Shown: positions 32,090 through 41,056 of the stretch, one piece after another
Position numbering within the stretch: position 1 is the stretch's first letter
How the letters are laid out: each line of letters starts with the position of its first letter
NCBI RefSeq assembly: GCF_014397785.1
Contig: NZ_VZQQ01000020.1
Span: 62,001 to 126,000, forward strand
DNA length: 64,000 nucleotides
Reading direction: 5' to 3'
Origin: Paraburkholderia podalyriae
Lineage (GTDB): Bacteria > Pseudomonadota > Gammaproteobacteria > Burkholderiales > Burkholderiaceae
Notes under the pieces: generated by a model
What the model was told of the DNA's origin: nothing
Database searches by the model: none
Seen by the model: only the letters and a program-made list of their open reading frames with translations
Made by a program: the position numbers and the translations under genes

Positions 32090-33150
32090 TGAAGCATCTG
32101 GGCCGCGCGGCTGCGCTCGCGGGTTTGCTCGTTTCCCTGTGGCTCGTCTGGCGCGAGGATCCGCGCGCCGTGTTCGCCGTGTTGCGCGTGGCCGGTGGAG
32201 GCCTCGTGCTGGCCGCGCTTGCGCACGTGTTGCCTATCATCGCCAACGCCTGCGACTGGCGCTCGCTGATTCGCGGCGCGAACCGCCCCAGCCTCGGCAA
32301 GATGCTGCATCTGGTATGGGTGCGCGAATCGGTCAACTGCATGCTGCCGGTCGCGCGGATCGGCGGCGAACTCGTGTCGTTCCGCATGTTCAGGCGCTGG
32401 GGCGTCAGGCCGTCGACAGCGGTGGCCAGCACCATCGTCGACATGCAGCTGACCGTCATCAGCCAGTTGATGTTCACGATGGTCGGCATCGGTTTTCTAT
32501 TTGCCAATGCGCAATCGGGCGCGCTTCGGCTCGCCGGGCAGCTCGCGTGGGGCGTGGTGGCGTTGGCGCCGGTGCTATTGCTGTTCGGGCTCTTGCAGCA
32601 CGTGAATCCGTTCGAGCGCATCACGCGCGTGCTCAATCGTCTCACCAGCGGCAAGCTCACCACGCTGGTCGGCCAGTCCGCGCAGATCGATCAGTCGATC
32701 AAGCTGATCTGGCGCCGCCGCGCGGTCGTGCTGCGCTATCTGTTCTTCTGGCAGCCGCTGCAATGCGTGCTGACGTCGCTCGAAATCTGGCTCGCGCTGT
32801 ATTTCCTCGGCGCGCGCGTGACGCTCGTCGAAGCGATCGTGATCGAGTCGCTGATCCAGGCGATCAGCAGCGCCGCGTTTTTCGTACCGGGTGGTCTGGG
32901 CGTGCAGGAGGGCGCTTTCGTGCTGATCGGCGGGGCGCTGGGGCTCGACCCCGCCACGTCTCTCGCGCTCGCGGCCGCGCGGCGAATTCGCGATCTGCTG
33001 ATCTTCGTGCCGGGTCTGATCGCGTGGCAGCTCTTCGAGGCGTCCGGCGGCAGCGCGCGGCCGCATACCGCGCCGCACGGCGTGCGCCCCGAGCTGGCCA
33101 AGCAGCGTTCGGGCGTCGCAGACGCGAACCGGCGCGGCGAGCGGCGCTGA
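32086..33150 (+). CDS. hpnL: Hopanoid-associated membrane protein HpnL (flippase-like)
   Basis: The 354-residue integral membrane protein belongs to the UPF0104/flippase-like group. Visible are ARIGGELVSFRMFRRWGVRP, typical of the first half, and AAFFVPGGLGVQEGAFVLIG with the conserved PGGLGxxE motif near residue 270. About seven or more membrane segments are present. Membership in the hpn operon points to HpnL, thought to help move hopanoids or their precursors. The gene name rests mainly on context. Two start codons stand in tandem at 32086 and 32089. Confidence 0.75.
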   Translation: MMKHLGRAAALAGLLVSLWLVWREDPRAVFAVLRVAGGGLVLAALAHVLPIIANACDWRSLIRGANRPSLGKMLHLVWVRESVNCMLPVARIGGELVSFRMFRRWGVRPSTAVASTIVDMQLTVISQLMFTMVGIGFLFANAQSGALRLAGQLAWGVVALAPVLLLFGLLQHVNPFERITRVLNRLTSGKLTTLVGQSAQIDQSIKLIWRRRAVVLRYLFFWQPLQCVLTSLEIWLALYFLGARVTLVEAIVIESLIQAISSAAFFVPGGLGVQEGAFVLIGGALGLDPATSLALAAARRIRDLLIFVPGLIAWQLFEASGGSARPHTAPHGVRPELAKQRSGVADANRRGERR

Positions 33151-33244
33151 GCGCTCGGCGCGCGCGGTTTCTCGCTTGCCGCCCGCCTGGCCCACGGAAA
33201 ATCCACCAGGCGCGCCGCGTCTTCGACACGCTCGCCGCGCGCCT

Positions 33245-34648
33245 TCAGCGCTCCGCGCGATAGGCCGGAAACGACACCTGCACCGCAAGCCCGCGCCCGC
33301 CGATCCCGGCGCCCAGCTGCAGACTCGCACCGAAATGGCCGGCGATCCGCGCAACGATCGACAAACCCAGCCCGCTACCGGTCGCCTGATTGCCGGTCGC
33401 GCGGAAAAAGCGGTTCGTGAGTCGCGCGAGATCGGCCGGCGCGACGCCGGGGCCGTCGTCGCGCACGCTCACCTGCACGCGCTCGTCGGCACGCTGCACC
33501 GCGACTTCCACGTTTCCGCCCGTGCATCCATACTTGATCGCGTTATCGAGCAGATTGTCGAGCAGGATGCCGATCAGCACGGGCTCGGCGTCGATCTCGG
33601 CGAGCATGTCGCCGACCAGCATCACGTTGATGTGCTTGTGCTGCGCATTGCGCCTGTTCGCGAGCAGCGTATCCTTCGCGATCGCCGCCGGCTTCAGCGG
33701 CTCGGTCGGCAGCCTCTCCTGCACGTCCAGGCGCGCGAGCAACAGCAGCTGCTCGGCGAGCCGCGCGCTGCGATCGACGCCTTGCACGACGCGCTCCATC
33801 GCGACCTTCTGCAACGCGATGTCCGGCTCGGCGAGCGCGACCTGCGCCTGCACCTTGATCGCGGCGAGCGGCGTCTTCAGTTCGTGCGCGGCGTCGGCGG
33901 TGAAGGCGCGCTCGAGTTCGAGCGCATGGTGCAGACGCGCGAGCATCTGGTTGATCGCATCGACCAGCGGGCGCACTTCGAGCGGCGTGCGGCCGATGCC
34001 GACCGGCTCCATCCGGTTGATGTCGCGCGCGCGGATCGCGGCCGACAGCACCTTCAGCGGCGCGAGACTCCAGCCGATGCTGAACCAGACGAGCAGCGCG
34101 AGCACCGGCAGCGCGATCAGCGTGGGCCGCGCGATGCGGCTCACGACACCGCTCACCAGGTCGCTGCGGGTGTTGGCCGGCTCGAACACGCGCACGATGT
34201 GACCGGGTGTGGTTTCGCGTAACGTGAACGAGTGATAGAGCTGATCGCCGAGCGTGACGTCCTGCGCGCCGCTTGCTGGCGGCAGCGGCAAATCCCATGC
34301 GGCGAGCGCGCGCAGTTGCGGGCTGCCCGCGAGAACGGCGCCGTTGGCCGCGCGCACCTGGAAAAGGGCGTCGCGCGGCAACGCGTCGTCGTCGTCGAGC
34401 TCGTTCGCGCCGGGCTCACCGCCTTTTTCTTCTTCGCGCACGTCGATACGCGCGTTTGCCAGTGTGGCCAGACTGGCCGGGTCGAGCAACGCGAGAATCT
34501 GCGCGAGTTCGGCGAGGCGCGCTTCTTCCCATTGGGCGACTTCGCGGGTCGCCAGCCGATAGCTCGACACGAGCGCGCCGCCCCAGACGATCGCGATGCT
34601 CGCGAGCACCAGCAGCACGAGGCGCCGACGAATCGACGGCCCGATCAT
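33245..34648 (-). CDS. Sensor histidine kinase (QseC/PmrB-like)
   Basis: The 467-residue inner-membrane sensor has one helix near residues 10-30 (LVLLVLASIAIVWGGALVSS), a periplasmic domain of about 130 residues, a second helix (LIALPVLALLVWFSIG), HAMP, and the dimerisation box FTADAAHELKTPLAAIKVQA. The ATPase motifs are LLDNAIKYG, VRDDGPGV and GSGLGLSIV. It starts within the stop of the regulator gene (ATGA overlap), so the pair is coupled. The periplasmic domain holds an acidic patch (EEKGGEPGANELDDDD) that might bind cations. It lies between hpnL and hpnI, on the opposite strand. Confidence 0.88.
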   Translation of the reverse strand: MIGPSIRRRLVLLVLASIAIVWGGALVSSYRLATREVAQWEEARLAELAQILALLDPASLATLANARIDVREEEKGGEPGANELDDDDALPRDALFQVRAANGAVLAGSPQLRALAAWDLPLPPASGAQDVTLGDQLYHSFTLRETTPGHIVRVFEPANTRSDLVSGVVSRIARPTLIALPVLALLVWFSIGWSLAPLKVLSAAIRARDINRMEPVGIGRTPLEVRPLVDAINQMLARLHHALELERAFTADAAHELKTPLAAIKVQAQVALAEPDIALQKVAMERVVQGVDRSARLAEQLLLLARLDVQERLPTEPLKPAAIAKDTLLANRRNAQHKHINVMLVGDMLAEIDAEPVLIGILLDNLLDNAIKYGCTGGNVEVAVQRADERVQVSVRDDGPGVAPADLARLTNRFFRATGNQATGSGLGLSIVARIAGHFGASLQLGAGIGGRGLAVQVSFPAYRAER

Positions 34649-35304
34649 TCTTTCTCCATCACATAGCCGATGTTGCGCACGGTCTTGATCAGGCTGGCGC
34701 CGAGCTTCTTGCGCAGGTTCGACACGTGCACCTCGATCGCATTGCTTTCGATTTCTTCCTGCCAGCCGTACAGGCTTTCTTCGAGCCGCGAGCGCGACTG
34801 CGGAATCCCGAGATTGGTCAGCAATTGCAGCAGGATCGCCCATTCGCGCGCCGTGAGCGGCACGCGCGCCGCGTCGAGCTGCACCGTTTGCGCGGCCGGA
34901 TTCACTGTCAGATTCTGGTAACGAATCAGATCGATACTGCGACCTTGTGCGCGGCGCAACAGCGCGCGGCACCGCGCGATCAGCTCGGTGAGATCGAACG
35001 GCTTGCCGAGATAGTCGTCGGCGCCCGCTTCGAGACCGCCGACGCGATCGACGACCGTGCCTTTCGCGGTCAACACCAGCACCGGCACGTCATTGCCGGC
35101 GTCGCGCACCCGTTTGAGCAGCTCCGTGCCGCTCACGCGCGGCAGGCCGAGGTCGAGTATCACCAATGCATATTGAGTCGTGTCGAGCGCGAGGCCGGCC
35201 TTGTGGCCGTCGCGTGCCCAGTCGACTGTGAAGCCGGCCTGACGAAGGCCCGCTTCGACACCGCAGCCGATGAGCTCGTCGTCTTCTACGAGGAGTAAGC
35301 GCAT
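34645..35304 (-). CDS. OmpR-family response regulator (QseB/PmrA-like)
   Basis: This 219-residue regulator has an N-terminal receiver with acidic residues EDDE at 7-10, phospho-acceptor D51 in VILDLGLPRVSG and the conserved lysine in LGKPFDLTELIARC. The winged helix-turn-helix follows, with REWAILLQLLTN, SNAIEVHVSNLRKKLG and the end TVRNIGYVMEKE. It is the first gene of a two-gene operon with the sensor kinase. A CTTAAG-type direct repeat about 150 bases upstream fits the DNA-binding preference of this subgroup, so autoregulation or control of the divergent hpnI-hpnK genes is possible. Confidence 0.9.
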   Translation of the reverse strand: MRLLLVEDDELIGCGVEAGLRQAGFTVDWARDGHKAGLALDTTQYALVILDLGLPRVSGTELLKRVRDAGNDVPVLVLTAKGTVVDRVGGLEAGADDYLGKPFDLTELIARCRALLRRAQGRSIDLIRYQNLTVNPAAQTVQLDAARVPLTAREWAILLQLLTNLGIPQSRSRLEESLYGWQEEIESNAIEVHVSNLRKKLGASLIKTVRNIGYVMEKE

Positions 35305-35447
35305 GAGGCAAATATTCCATTGTGGGGTTTTATTGCATATCGTCCAGCGTTTTTACGCAAGCCGGCATCGATGATCGTGCACGCATCGTCCGCCGCGCTC
35401 CGAAGTGTAACCACGCCGTTCATTAGCCGCTTCATGCCATGCGCGTG

Positions 35448-35464
35448 CTTAAGGTCGCCTTCAG
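35448..35464. promoter_or_regulatory. PmrA-box-like direct repeat between the response regulator gene and hpnI
   Basis: CTTAAG (35448-35453) and CTTCAG (35459-35464) are separated by five bases, an 11-base period typical of sites for OmpR-family regulators of the PmrA/QseB group. It lies in the 550-base divergent spacer between the regulator gene (start 35304) and hpnI (start 35857). Its function is inferred. Confidence 0.35.
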
Positions 35465-35690
35465 CTTGAATCGATACCATCGACACGCTATAAATGGGTC
35501 GTCGCGGATCCGTGATGCATGCGCGAGACCATGTCGCCGTCAGGCCATCGCAACCTGATCGTAAGGACTTCGATGGAGTGACCCGCGAGGCATTCTTTTT
35601 GCTGGTCTATTGCGTCAATCGAGGGTCTCGACGAGTCCCGCCCATCCCCAGGCATCCGGTCAGGCCGCAAGGCCACGCACGAGGCACGTT

Positions 35691-35837
35691 ATGAAGCCAG
35701 TCACCACCGACATGCTGCGAGCCCATTTGCCAGTCGCGTCTGTGACGGCCGCGGTCGCGTCGAACTGTCCGCTTCGCTGGCGCGTCGTGCTGCATCTGCG
35801 CCTGACGGGGCAACCGTTCGTGCTGGCCGGACACTGA
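35691..35837 (+). CDS. Possible small protein upstream of hpnI (48 aa)
   Basis: The frame reads MKPVTTDMLRAHLPVASVTA and ends RLTGQPFVLAGH, with GAGG 7 bases before the ATG. It precedes hpnI by 19 bases on the same strand and could be a leader or a small accessory protein. Nothing in the sequence identifies a function. The remaining 380 bases between here and the regulator gene show no other gene. Confidence 0.35.
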   Translation: MKPVTTDMLRAHLPVASVTAAVASNCPLRWRVVLHLRLTGQPFVLAGH

Positions 35838-35856
35838 CGGAAACGGACGACACACA

Positions 35857-37128
35857 ATGGCGGCGCACGCGTTGATTGCATGTCAATGGCTCCTGTTAGC
35901 CGGCTGCGTTAGCGCTTCGATTTACACGGTTGCCGCCGCGCTCGCCATGCCGTTTTTTACCGCACGGCATAAATCGAACCATCACGGCGGCAGGTCCGTC
36001 AGTCGCGCGCCCAGTCATCCGCCGATGCATGCGCTCGAGCGCCCGGCCGATCCGTTCGCGCAGGTCGGTGTCAGCGTGCTGAAGCCGCTGTGCGGCGCCG
36101 AGCCGCGTCTCTACGAAAATCTGCGAACCTTCTGCGAGCAGCGGCATCAGCATTTTCAACTGGTGCTGGGCGTCTCGTCGCCGCACGATCCCGCCATCGC
36201 GGTGGTGCGCCGTTTGCAGGCCGCCTATCCGAACTGCGACATCGAGCTCGCAATCGACACACGCGTGCACGGCAGCAATCTGAAAGTCAGCAACCTGATC
36301 AACATGGCCGCGCGCGCGCGTCACGACGTGATCGTGATCGCCGACAGCGACATCGCCGTCGACCCGGACTATCTCGACAGCGTCGCCGCGCCGCTCGCGG
36401 ACCCCAACGTCGGCGTGGTGACGTGCCTGTACGTCGCGCGCGGCGTCGGCGGCTTCTGGCCGCGCGTCGGTGCGCTGTTCATCAACGAGTGGTTCGCGCC
36501 CTCGGTGCGGGTCGCCCATGCGATGGGCTCGCGCCGCTTCGGTTTCGGCGCGACGCTCGCATTGCGGCGCGCGACGCTCGAGCGCATCGGCGGCTTCGAA
36601 GCGCTGAAAAACTACCTCGCCGACGACTACTGGCTCGCCGAGCACGTGCGCGCGCTCGGTCTGCAAACGGTGCTGTCGCGCGTGATGGTCGCCACCGACG
36701 TGATCGAGCCGACCTTCGCCGCGCTGTGGCAACGCGAAACCCGCTGGCTGCGCACGATCCGCTCGGTCAATCCGCCGGGTTTCCTGTCGCTGCTGATCAC
36801 ATTCCCCACACCGTGGCTGTTGACGAGCGCGTGGCTGACCGCGTCGCTCGCGACCAGCAACTGTGCTCATGCGCCGTTCGCGGCGGTGATCGCGAGCGCG
36901 TCGGCCAGCGCGGTCTGCATTGGCGCGCGGCTGCTGCTGCATCTGCGCGCGGCGCGCCGCGCGCGCACGTTCTGGCGCGATCTGCCGCTCGTGCCGTTGC
37001 GCGATACGCTGCTCGCAGCCCAGTGGCTCGTCAGCGCATTCGGTTCGCACGTCGTGTGGCGCGGAGAGCGCATGCAGGTCGGCACGCCGTCCACCGAGCG
37101 CAGCGGCCGGCTGGACAGTCTCACCTGA
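35857..37128 (+). CDS. hpnI: Bacteriohopanetetrol glucosamine biosynthesis glycosyltransferase HpnI
   Basis: The 423-residue membrane glycosyltransferase has an N-terminal helix, then VSVLKPLCGAEPRLYENL, HGSNLKVSNLINM, the metal-binding ADSDIAVDPDYL, KNYLADDYWLAEHV and the RETRWLRTIRSV motif, and two or more helices near the end. This is the GT21-like layout of HpnI, which adds N-acetylglucosamine to bacteriohopanetetrol. Compared with the paralogue at 30745 it has an extra 25-residue proline- and histidine-containing insert near residue 45. The hpnK start overlaps its stop by one base (TGATG), giving a tight transferase-deacetylase pair. Confidence 0.87.
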   Translation: MAAHALIACQWLLLAGCVSASIYTVAAALAMPFFTARHKSNHHGGRSVSRAPSHPPMHALERPADPFAQVGVSVLKPLCGAEPRLYENLRTFCEQRHQHFQLVLGVSSPHDPAIAVVRRLQAAYPNCDIELAIDTRVHGSNLKVSNLINMAARARHDVIVIADSDIAVDPDYLDSVAAPLADPNVGVVTCLYVARGVGGFWPRVGALFINEWFAPSVRVAHAMGSRRFGFGATLALRRATLERIGGFEALKNYLADDYWLAEHVRALGLQTVLSRVMVATDVIEPTFAALWQRETRWLRTIRSVNPPGFLSLLITFPTPWLLTSAWLTASLATSNCAHAPFAAVIASASASAVCIGARLLLHLRAARRARTFWRDLPLVPLRDTLLAAQWLVSAFGSHVVWRGERMQVGTPSTERSGRLDSLT

Positions 37129-37958
37129 TGGACAGCGTGAAGCCGGCCCAGCCGCGCGGATTGATCACCACCGCCGACGATTTCGGCCTGCATCAGCGCG
37201 TCAATATCGCGGTCGAGCGCGCGCATCGCGACGGTGTGCTGCGCGCCGCGAGTCTGATGGTCGGCGCACCAGCCGCGACAGACGCGGTCGCGCGCGCGCG
37301 TGCGCTGCCGGAACTGCGGGTGGGCCTGCACCTCGTGCTGGCCGACGGCGCCGCGCTGGCGCCGCGCGAGCAGGTCGCCGCGCTGCTCGACGAAAGTGGC
37401 CGCTTCGGCAGCAACATGGTGCGCGACGGCGTGCGCTTCTTCTTTCTGCCGCATGTGCGCCGGCAGCTCGCGCACGAAATTCGCGCGCAGTTCGAAGCCT
37501 TCGCCGCGACGGGCCTTACGCTCGACCACGTGAACACGCACAAGCATTTTCATCTGCATCCGACCGTGCTCGGCCTGATCCTCGACATCGGCCGCGACTA
37601 CGGCATGAAGGCGATGCGTCTGCCGTTCGAAGCTAACGCGCCGCTGTGGCTGCGGCCGTGGATCGAGCACGTGAAGACGCGGCTCGAACACGCGGGGATC
37701 GCGCACAACGACTACGTGGTCGGCATCGCGGCGAGCGGACGCATGGATGAGGCGGCCTGGCTCGCCGCGCTCGCGAATCTGCCGCACGGCGTCGGCGAAA
37801 TCTACTGTCATCCGGCGCTGGCCGGCGACGCGCTGAGCGACGGCATGCACGACTACCGGCATGCCGACGAGTTGCAGGCGCTGCTGTCGCCAAGGGTCGC
37901 CGCCGCGATCCGCGCGCTCGGCGCGCGGGTCGGCGGGTTCGCGGATGTGCTTGCGTAG
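37128..37958 (+). CDS. hpnK: Hopanoid biosynthesis deacetylase HpnK
   Basis: This 276-residue YdjC-family deacetylase has LITTADDFGLHQRVNIAV (the acidic metal-binding motif near the N-terminus), GLHLVLADGA and VNTHKHFHLHPTV, whose histidines complete the metal site. It removes the acetyl group from the N-acetylglucosamine placed by HpnI, giving bacteriohopanetetrol glucosamine. It follows hpnI with a TGATG overlap and ends 38 bases before the convergent RND gene end. Length and motifs are normal. Confidence 0.9.
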   Translation: MDSVKPAQPRGLITTADDFGLHQRVNIAVERAHRDGVLRAASLMVGAPAATDAVARARALPELRVGLHLVLADGAALAPREQVAALLDESGRFGSNMVRDGVRFFFLPHVRRQLAHEIRAQFEAFAATGLTLDHVNTHKHFHLHPTVLGLILDIGRDYGMKAMRLPFEANAPLWLRPWIEHVKTRLEHAGIAHNDYVVGIAASGRMDEAAWLAALANLPHGVGEIYCHPALAGDALSDGMHDYRHADELQALLSPRVAAAIRALGARVGGFADVLA

Positions 37959-37996
37959 CGGTGCGTTTCGCGAAACGCGCAAAACCCGGCCCGCGC

Positions 37997-40900
37997 TCAC
38001 ACCGTCCGCTGTTTCATCAACAGCTTCAGCAACGCGGGCAGCAGCAACAGCACGAGCGGTAACTGCACAATCAGCCCCGAAATGATCGCGATCGCGAGCG
38101 GTTGCTGCATCGCCGAGCCTTGCCCCAGTGCGAATGCGAGCGGCAACAGCGCGAGGATCGCCGCGATCGTCGTCATTGCGATCGGTCGCAGACGGTTGCG
38201 GCCGGCGGCCTGCAACGCGTCGTCGAATGGCATCTCGTCGTCGCGCACCAGCGCCTGCAACTCCGACACATAGAAGATCGCGACCTCGGTCACGATGCCG
38301 ATGATCATCGTCATGCCCATCATCGCGGAGATGTTCAATTCGATGCCGGTGATCCACAGGCCGATGAACACCGCGCCGGTCGCGAGCAGCGGCATCGCCA
38401 GCACAGCGAGCGCGACGCGCAGGCGTTCGTACAGGAACAGCAGCAGGCCGAACACCAGCGCGATCGCGGCGCCGAACACGGTTAGCAGGCCCTTGAAGGC
38501 GATCTGCTGTTGCTGGTACAGCCCGCCGAGTTCGTAGTAGACGCCCGAGGGCAGCAGGTTCGCGTCGCCGAGCGCCTTCTGCACATCGGCGATCGTCGAG
38601 CCAAGATCGCGTCCGTCGATGCGGGCGGTGACCGCGACCATCCGCTTGAGGTTCGAGCGGCTGATCTCGGGTTGACCGGTGACGCTCACGCGATCGGCGA
38701 CGCGCTCGAGCGCGAACAGATGTCCGTCCGGCGCGCGTATCTGTAACTGACCCAGTTGCGTATCGGTCAGCTGACGCGCGCCGTTCACGCGCACGCGCAC
38801 GCCGATCGTTTTCGGGCCGCTCTGGAACTGCGTCGCGACATTGCCTTCGAGCATGTCGGTGACGGCCTGCGCGATCGCTTGCGGGTCCATGCCTTCGGCT
38901 GCGGCAGCGGCGGGCAGGATGTGCAGTTCGATGGCATCGCCGGCGGGGTTGATGCCGTCGTTCACGTCGACGATGCCCTGAATCTGGCCGATCCGCGCGG
39001 CGACCTTGCGCGCGGTCGTGTCGAGCGTGTGGGAGTCGTCGGAGAAGATCTTGATTTGCACCGGCTGCGGCACCGCCGTCAGATCGCCGATCAGGTCTTC
39101 CATCAGCTGGGCGAGTTCGATGCTGACGCCCGGCACCTGCGTATCGATCTGCGAGCGGATTTCTTCCATCACGGCGTCGATCGGCTCGCGCTTGCCGGAC
39201 TTCAGCCGCACGAAGAAGTCGCCCTTGTTCGGCTCGTTCAGATCGCCGCCGAGGCCCGCGCCGGTACGGCGTGAATAGGTCGCGACGTTCGGATTCGCGC
39301 GCACGATGCGCTCGATCTGCTTCATCAGCCGGTCCGTTTCGGTGATCGACGTGCCCGGCGGCGTGTGATAGTCGAGCACGAAGCCGCCTTCGTCCATGCT
39401 CGGCATGAAGCCGCTGCCGACGCGCGTGAACGCGAACGCGGCGACGACGATCAACGGCATGAGGCCGAGCAGCACCAGCGGCGGTCGAGCGATCACACGC
39501 TGGACCGTCACCGCATAGCGCCGGTTCAGCGACGCGGCGAAACGCGTGTCCTCGTGCTCTTCGGCGTCTTTGGGCTTCAGCCAGCGGTCGCACAGGATCG
39601 GCACCGCGAGCCACGTCACGAGGAACGAAATGAACAGCGCGCTCGCCATCGTCAGCGACAGCGCCTGGAAAAAGGCCCCCGTCACGCCCGACAGAAATGC
39701 GAGCGGCACGAAGATGATCAGCGTCGCGGCCGACGAACCGGCGAGCGGCCGCGTGAATTCGAGTGCCGCGGCCATCACGCGGCCGTGGAAAGCGTGTGCG
39801 CCGGCTTCGCGCATGCGCCGCACGATATGCTCGATCATCACGATCGCGTCGTCGATGACGAGGCCGACCGCGGCCGCCATGCCGCCCAGCGTCATGATGT
39901 TGAAGCCCATGCCGAACACGTCGAGCAGCAGGATCGTCGCGGCCATCACGACCGGCACCAGCGCGACCGCGATCGCGGTGATCTTCCAGTTGCGCAGGAA
40001 GAAGAACAGAGTCGCTGCCGCGAGCACGATGCCGATCATGATCGCGTCGCGCACGCTGGTGGCCGATGCGATCACGAGTTCGCTCTGGTCGTACCAGTTC
40101 GACAGATGCACGCCCGCGGGCATCTGCGGCTCGAACGCGGCGAGCTTCGCGCGGATCGCCCGCGCCATCGCAACGCTGTTGGCGCCGGGTTGCTGATACA
40201 CGTTCAGTAGCACGGCATCCTGACCATCGGCGGTGACGCGCATCCATTGCGGCACGACGCCCTGGCTCACCGTCGCGACGTCGCCGAGCCGGATCTGCGC
40301 GCCGTTTGCGTTGCCGTTGGCGGCCACGACGACGTTGCGCAGTTCGTCGAGCCGCGTGATCGTCGAGTTCGTGACGACGAGGTACAGCTTGTCGTGATCC
40401 TCGATGCGGCCGTTTGCCATCAGCACATTGCTCGCGCCGATCGCCTTCGATACATCGGCGAGCGACAGCTTGTACGCGGCGAGGCGGGCGGGATCGACAG
40501 CGACTTCGAACTCGTCCTGCGCGCCGCCGGTCACCTCGACGCGCGCGACGCCTTCCACCGACGACAGCAGCGGCCGCATCTGGAACTGCGCGAGATCGCG
40601 CAGTGCGGACAGCGACTGCCGCGTCGACGTAAGGCTGTACGCGAGCACCGGAAACACGGTCGGGTCCATGCGCCGCACCTGCATCGTGGTGCCGGGCGGC
40701 AGCGCCGCGAGAATTTCGCTGATCGCCGATTGCGCTTGCAACGTCGCCTGGGCCATATCGGTGCCCCAGTCGAAGTTCAGCGAGATTTCCGCGGCGCCGC
40801 GGCTCGTCCTCGATGCGACGTCGCGCACGTTCGGTACGCGCCGCAGCGCTTCCTCGACCGGCATCGTGACGAGCGTGGCCATCTGCTCGGCGGGGCGGTC

Positions 40901-41056
40901 GCCCGCGTCGAGCGACACGACCGCGCGCGGAAACGCGACGTTCGGAAACAGCGAGATCGGTAGACGAAACGCGCTCAGCGCGCCGGCAATCGCGAGCAAT
41001 GCGATGACGAACAGCAGCGAGCGGCGATGCGTCTGCATCCATTGGCCGAAGTTCAT
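37997..41056 (-). CDS. RND efflux transporter, inner-membrane pump
   Basis: The 1019-residue protein has the standard RND layout of 12 membrane helices and two large periplasmic loops. Helix 4 carries GLVIDDAIVMIEH, with the adjacent Asp pair used for proton relay in AcrB-type drug pumps. Helix 10 reads MIIGIVTEVAIFYVSE, where drug pumps usually have lysine and metal pumps glutamate. It is thus intermediate between the drug (HAE) and metal (HME) groups. Its start overlaps the adaptor gene stop (ATGA). The operon order is outer-membrane factor, adaptor, pump, divergent from its likely two-component regulator. Confidence 0.9.
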   Translation of the reverse strand: MNFGQWMQTHRRSLLFVIALLAIAGALSAFRLPISLFPNVAFPRAVVSLDAGDRPAEQMATLVTMPVEEALRRVPNVRDVASRTSRGAAEISLNFDWGTDMAQATLQAQSAISEILAALPPGTTMQVRRMDPTVFPVLAYSLTSTRQSLSALRDLAQFQMRPLLSSVEGVARVEVTGGAQDEFEVAVDPARLAAYKLSLADVSKAIGASNVLMANGRIEDHDKLYLVVTNSTITRLDELRNVVVAANGNANGAQIRLGDVATVSQGVVPQWMRVTADGQDAVLLNVYQQPGANSVAMARAIRAKLAAFEPQMPAGVHLSNWYDQSELVIASATSVRDAIMIGIVLAAATLFFFLRNWKITAIAVALVPVVMAATILLLDVFGMGFNIMTLGGMAAAVGLVIDDAIVMIEHIVRRMREAGAHAFHGRVMAAALEFTRPLAGSSAATLIIFVPLAFLSGVTGAFFQALSLTMASALFISFLVTWLAVPILCDRWLKPKDAEEHEDTRFAASLNRRYAVTVQRVIARPPLVLLGLMPLIVVAAFAFTRVGSGFMPSMDEGGFVLDYHTPPGTSITETDRLMKQIERIVRANPNVATYSRRTGAGLGGDLNEPNKGDFFVRLKSGKREPIDAVMEEIRSQIDTQVPGVSIELAQLMEDLIGDLTAVPQPVQIKIFSDDSHTLDTTARKVAARIGQIQGIVDVNDGINPAGDAIELHILPAAAAAEGMDPQAIAQAVTDMLEGNVATQFQSGPKTIGVRVRVNGARQLTDTQLGQLQIRAPDGHLFALERVADRVSVTGQPEISRSNLKRMVAVTARIDGRDLGSTIADVQKALGDANLLPSGVYYELGGLYQQQQIAFKGLLTVFGAAIALVFGLLLFLYERLRVALAVLAMPLLATGAVFIGLWITGIELNISAMMGMTMIIGIVTEVAIFYVSELQALVRDDEMPFDDALQAAGRNRLRPIAMTTIAAILALLPLAFALGQGSAMQQPLAIAIISGLIVQLPLVLLLLPALLKLLMKQRTV

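Noticed and set aside
34649..34972. Extension of the sensor kinase upstream to 34972
   Set aside because: The added 108 residues are arginine-rich and overlap the response regulator. The ATG at 34648 overlapping the regulator stop is a far better start.
36867..41042. A 1391-codon open frame on the minus strand
   Set aside because: It covers the RND pump gene in another frame on the same strand and continues through hpnK and part of hpnI. Its translation is mostly Arg, Ala, Asp and Gly with no motifs. It is a by-product of high GC content.
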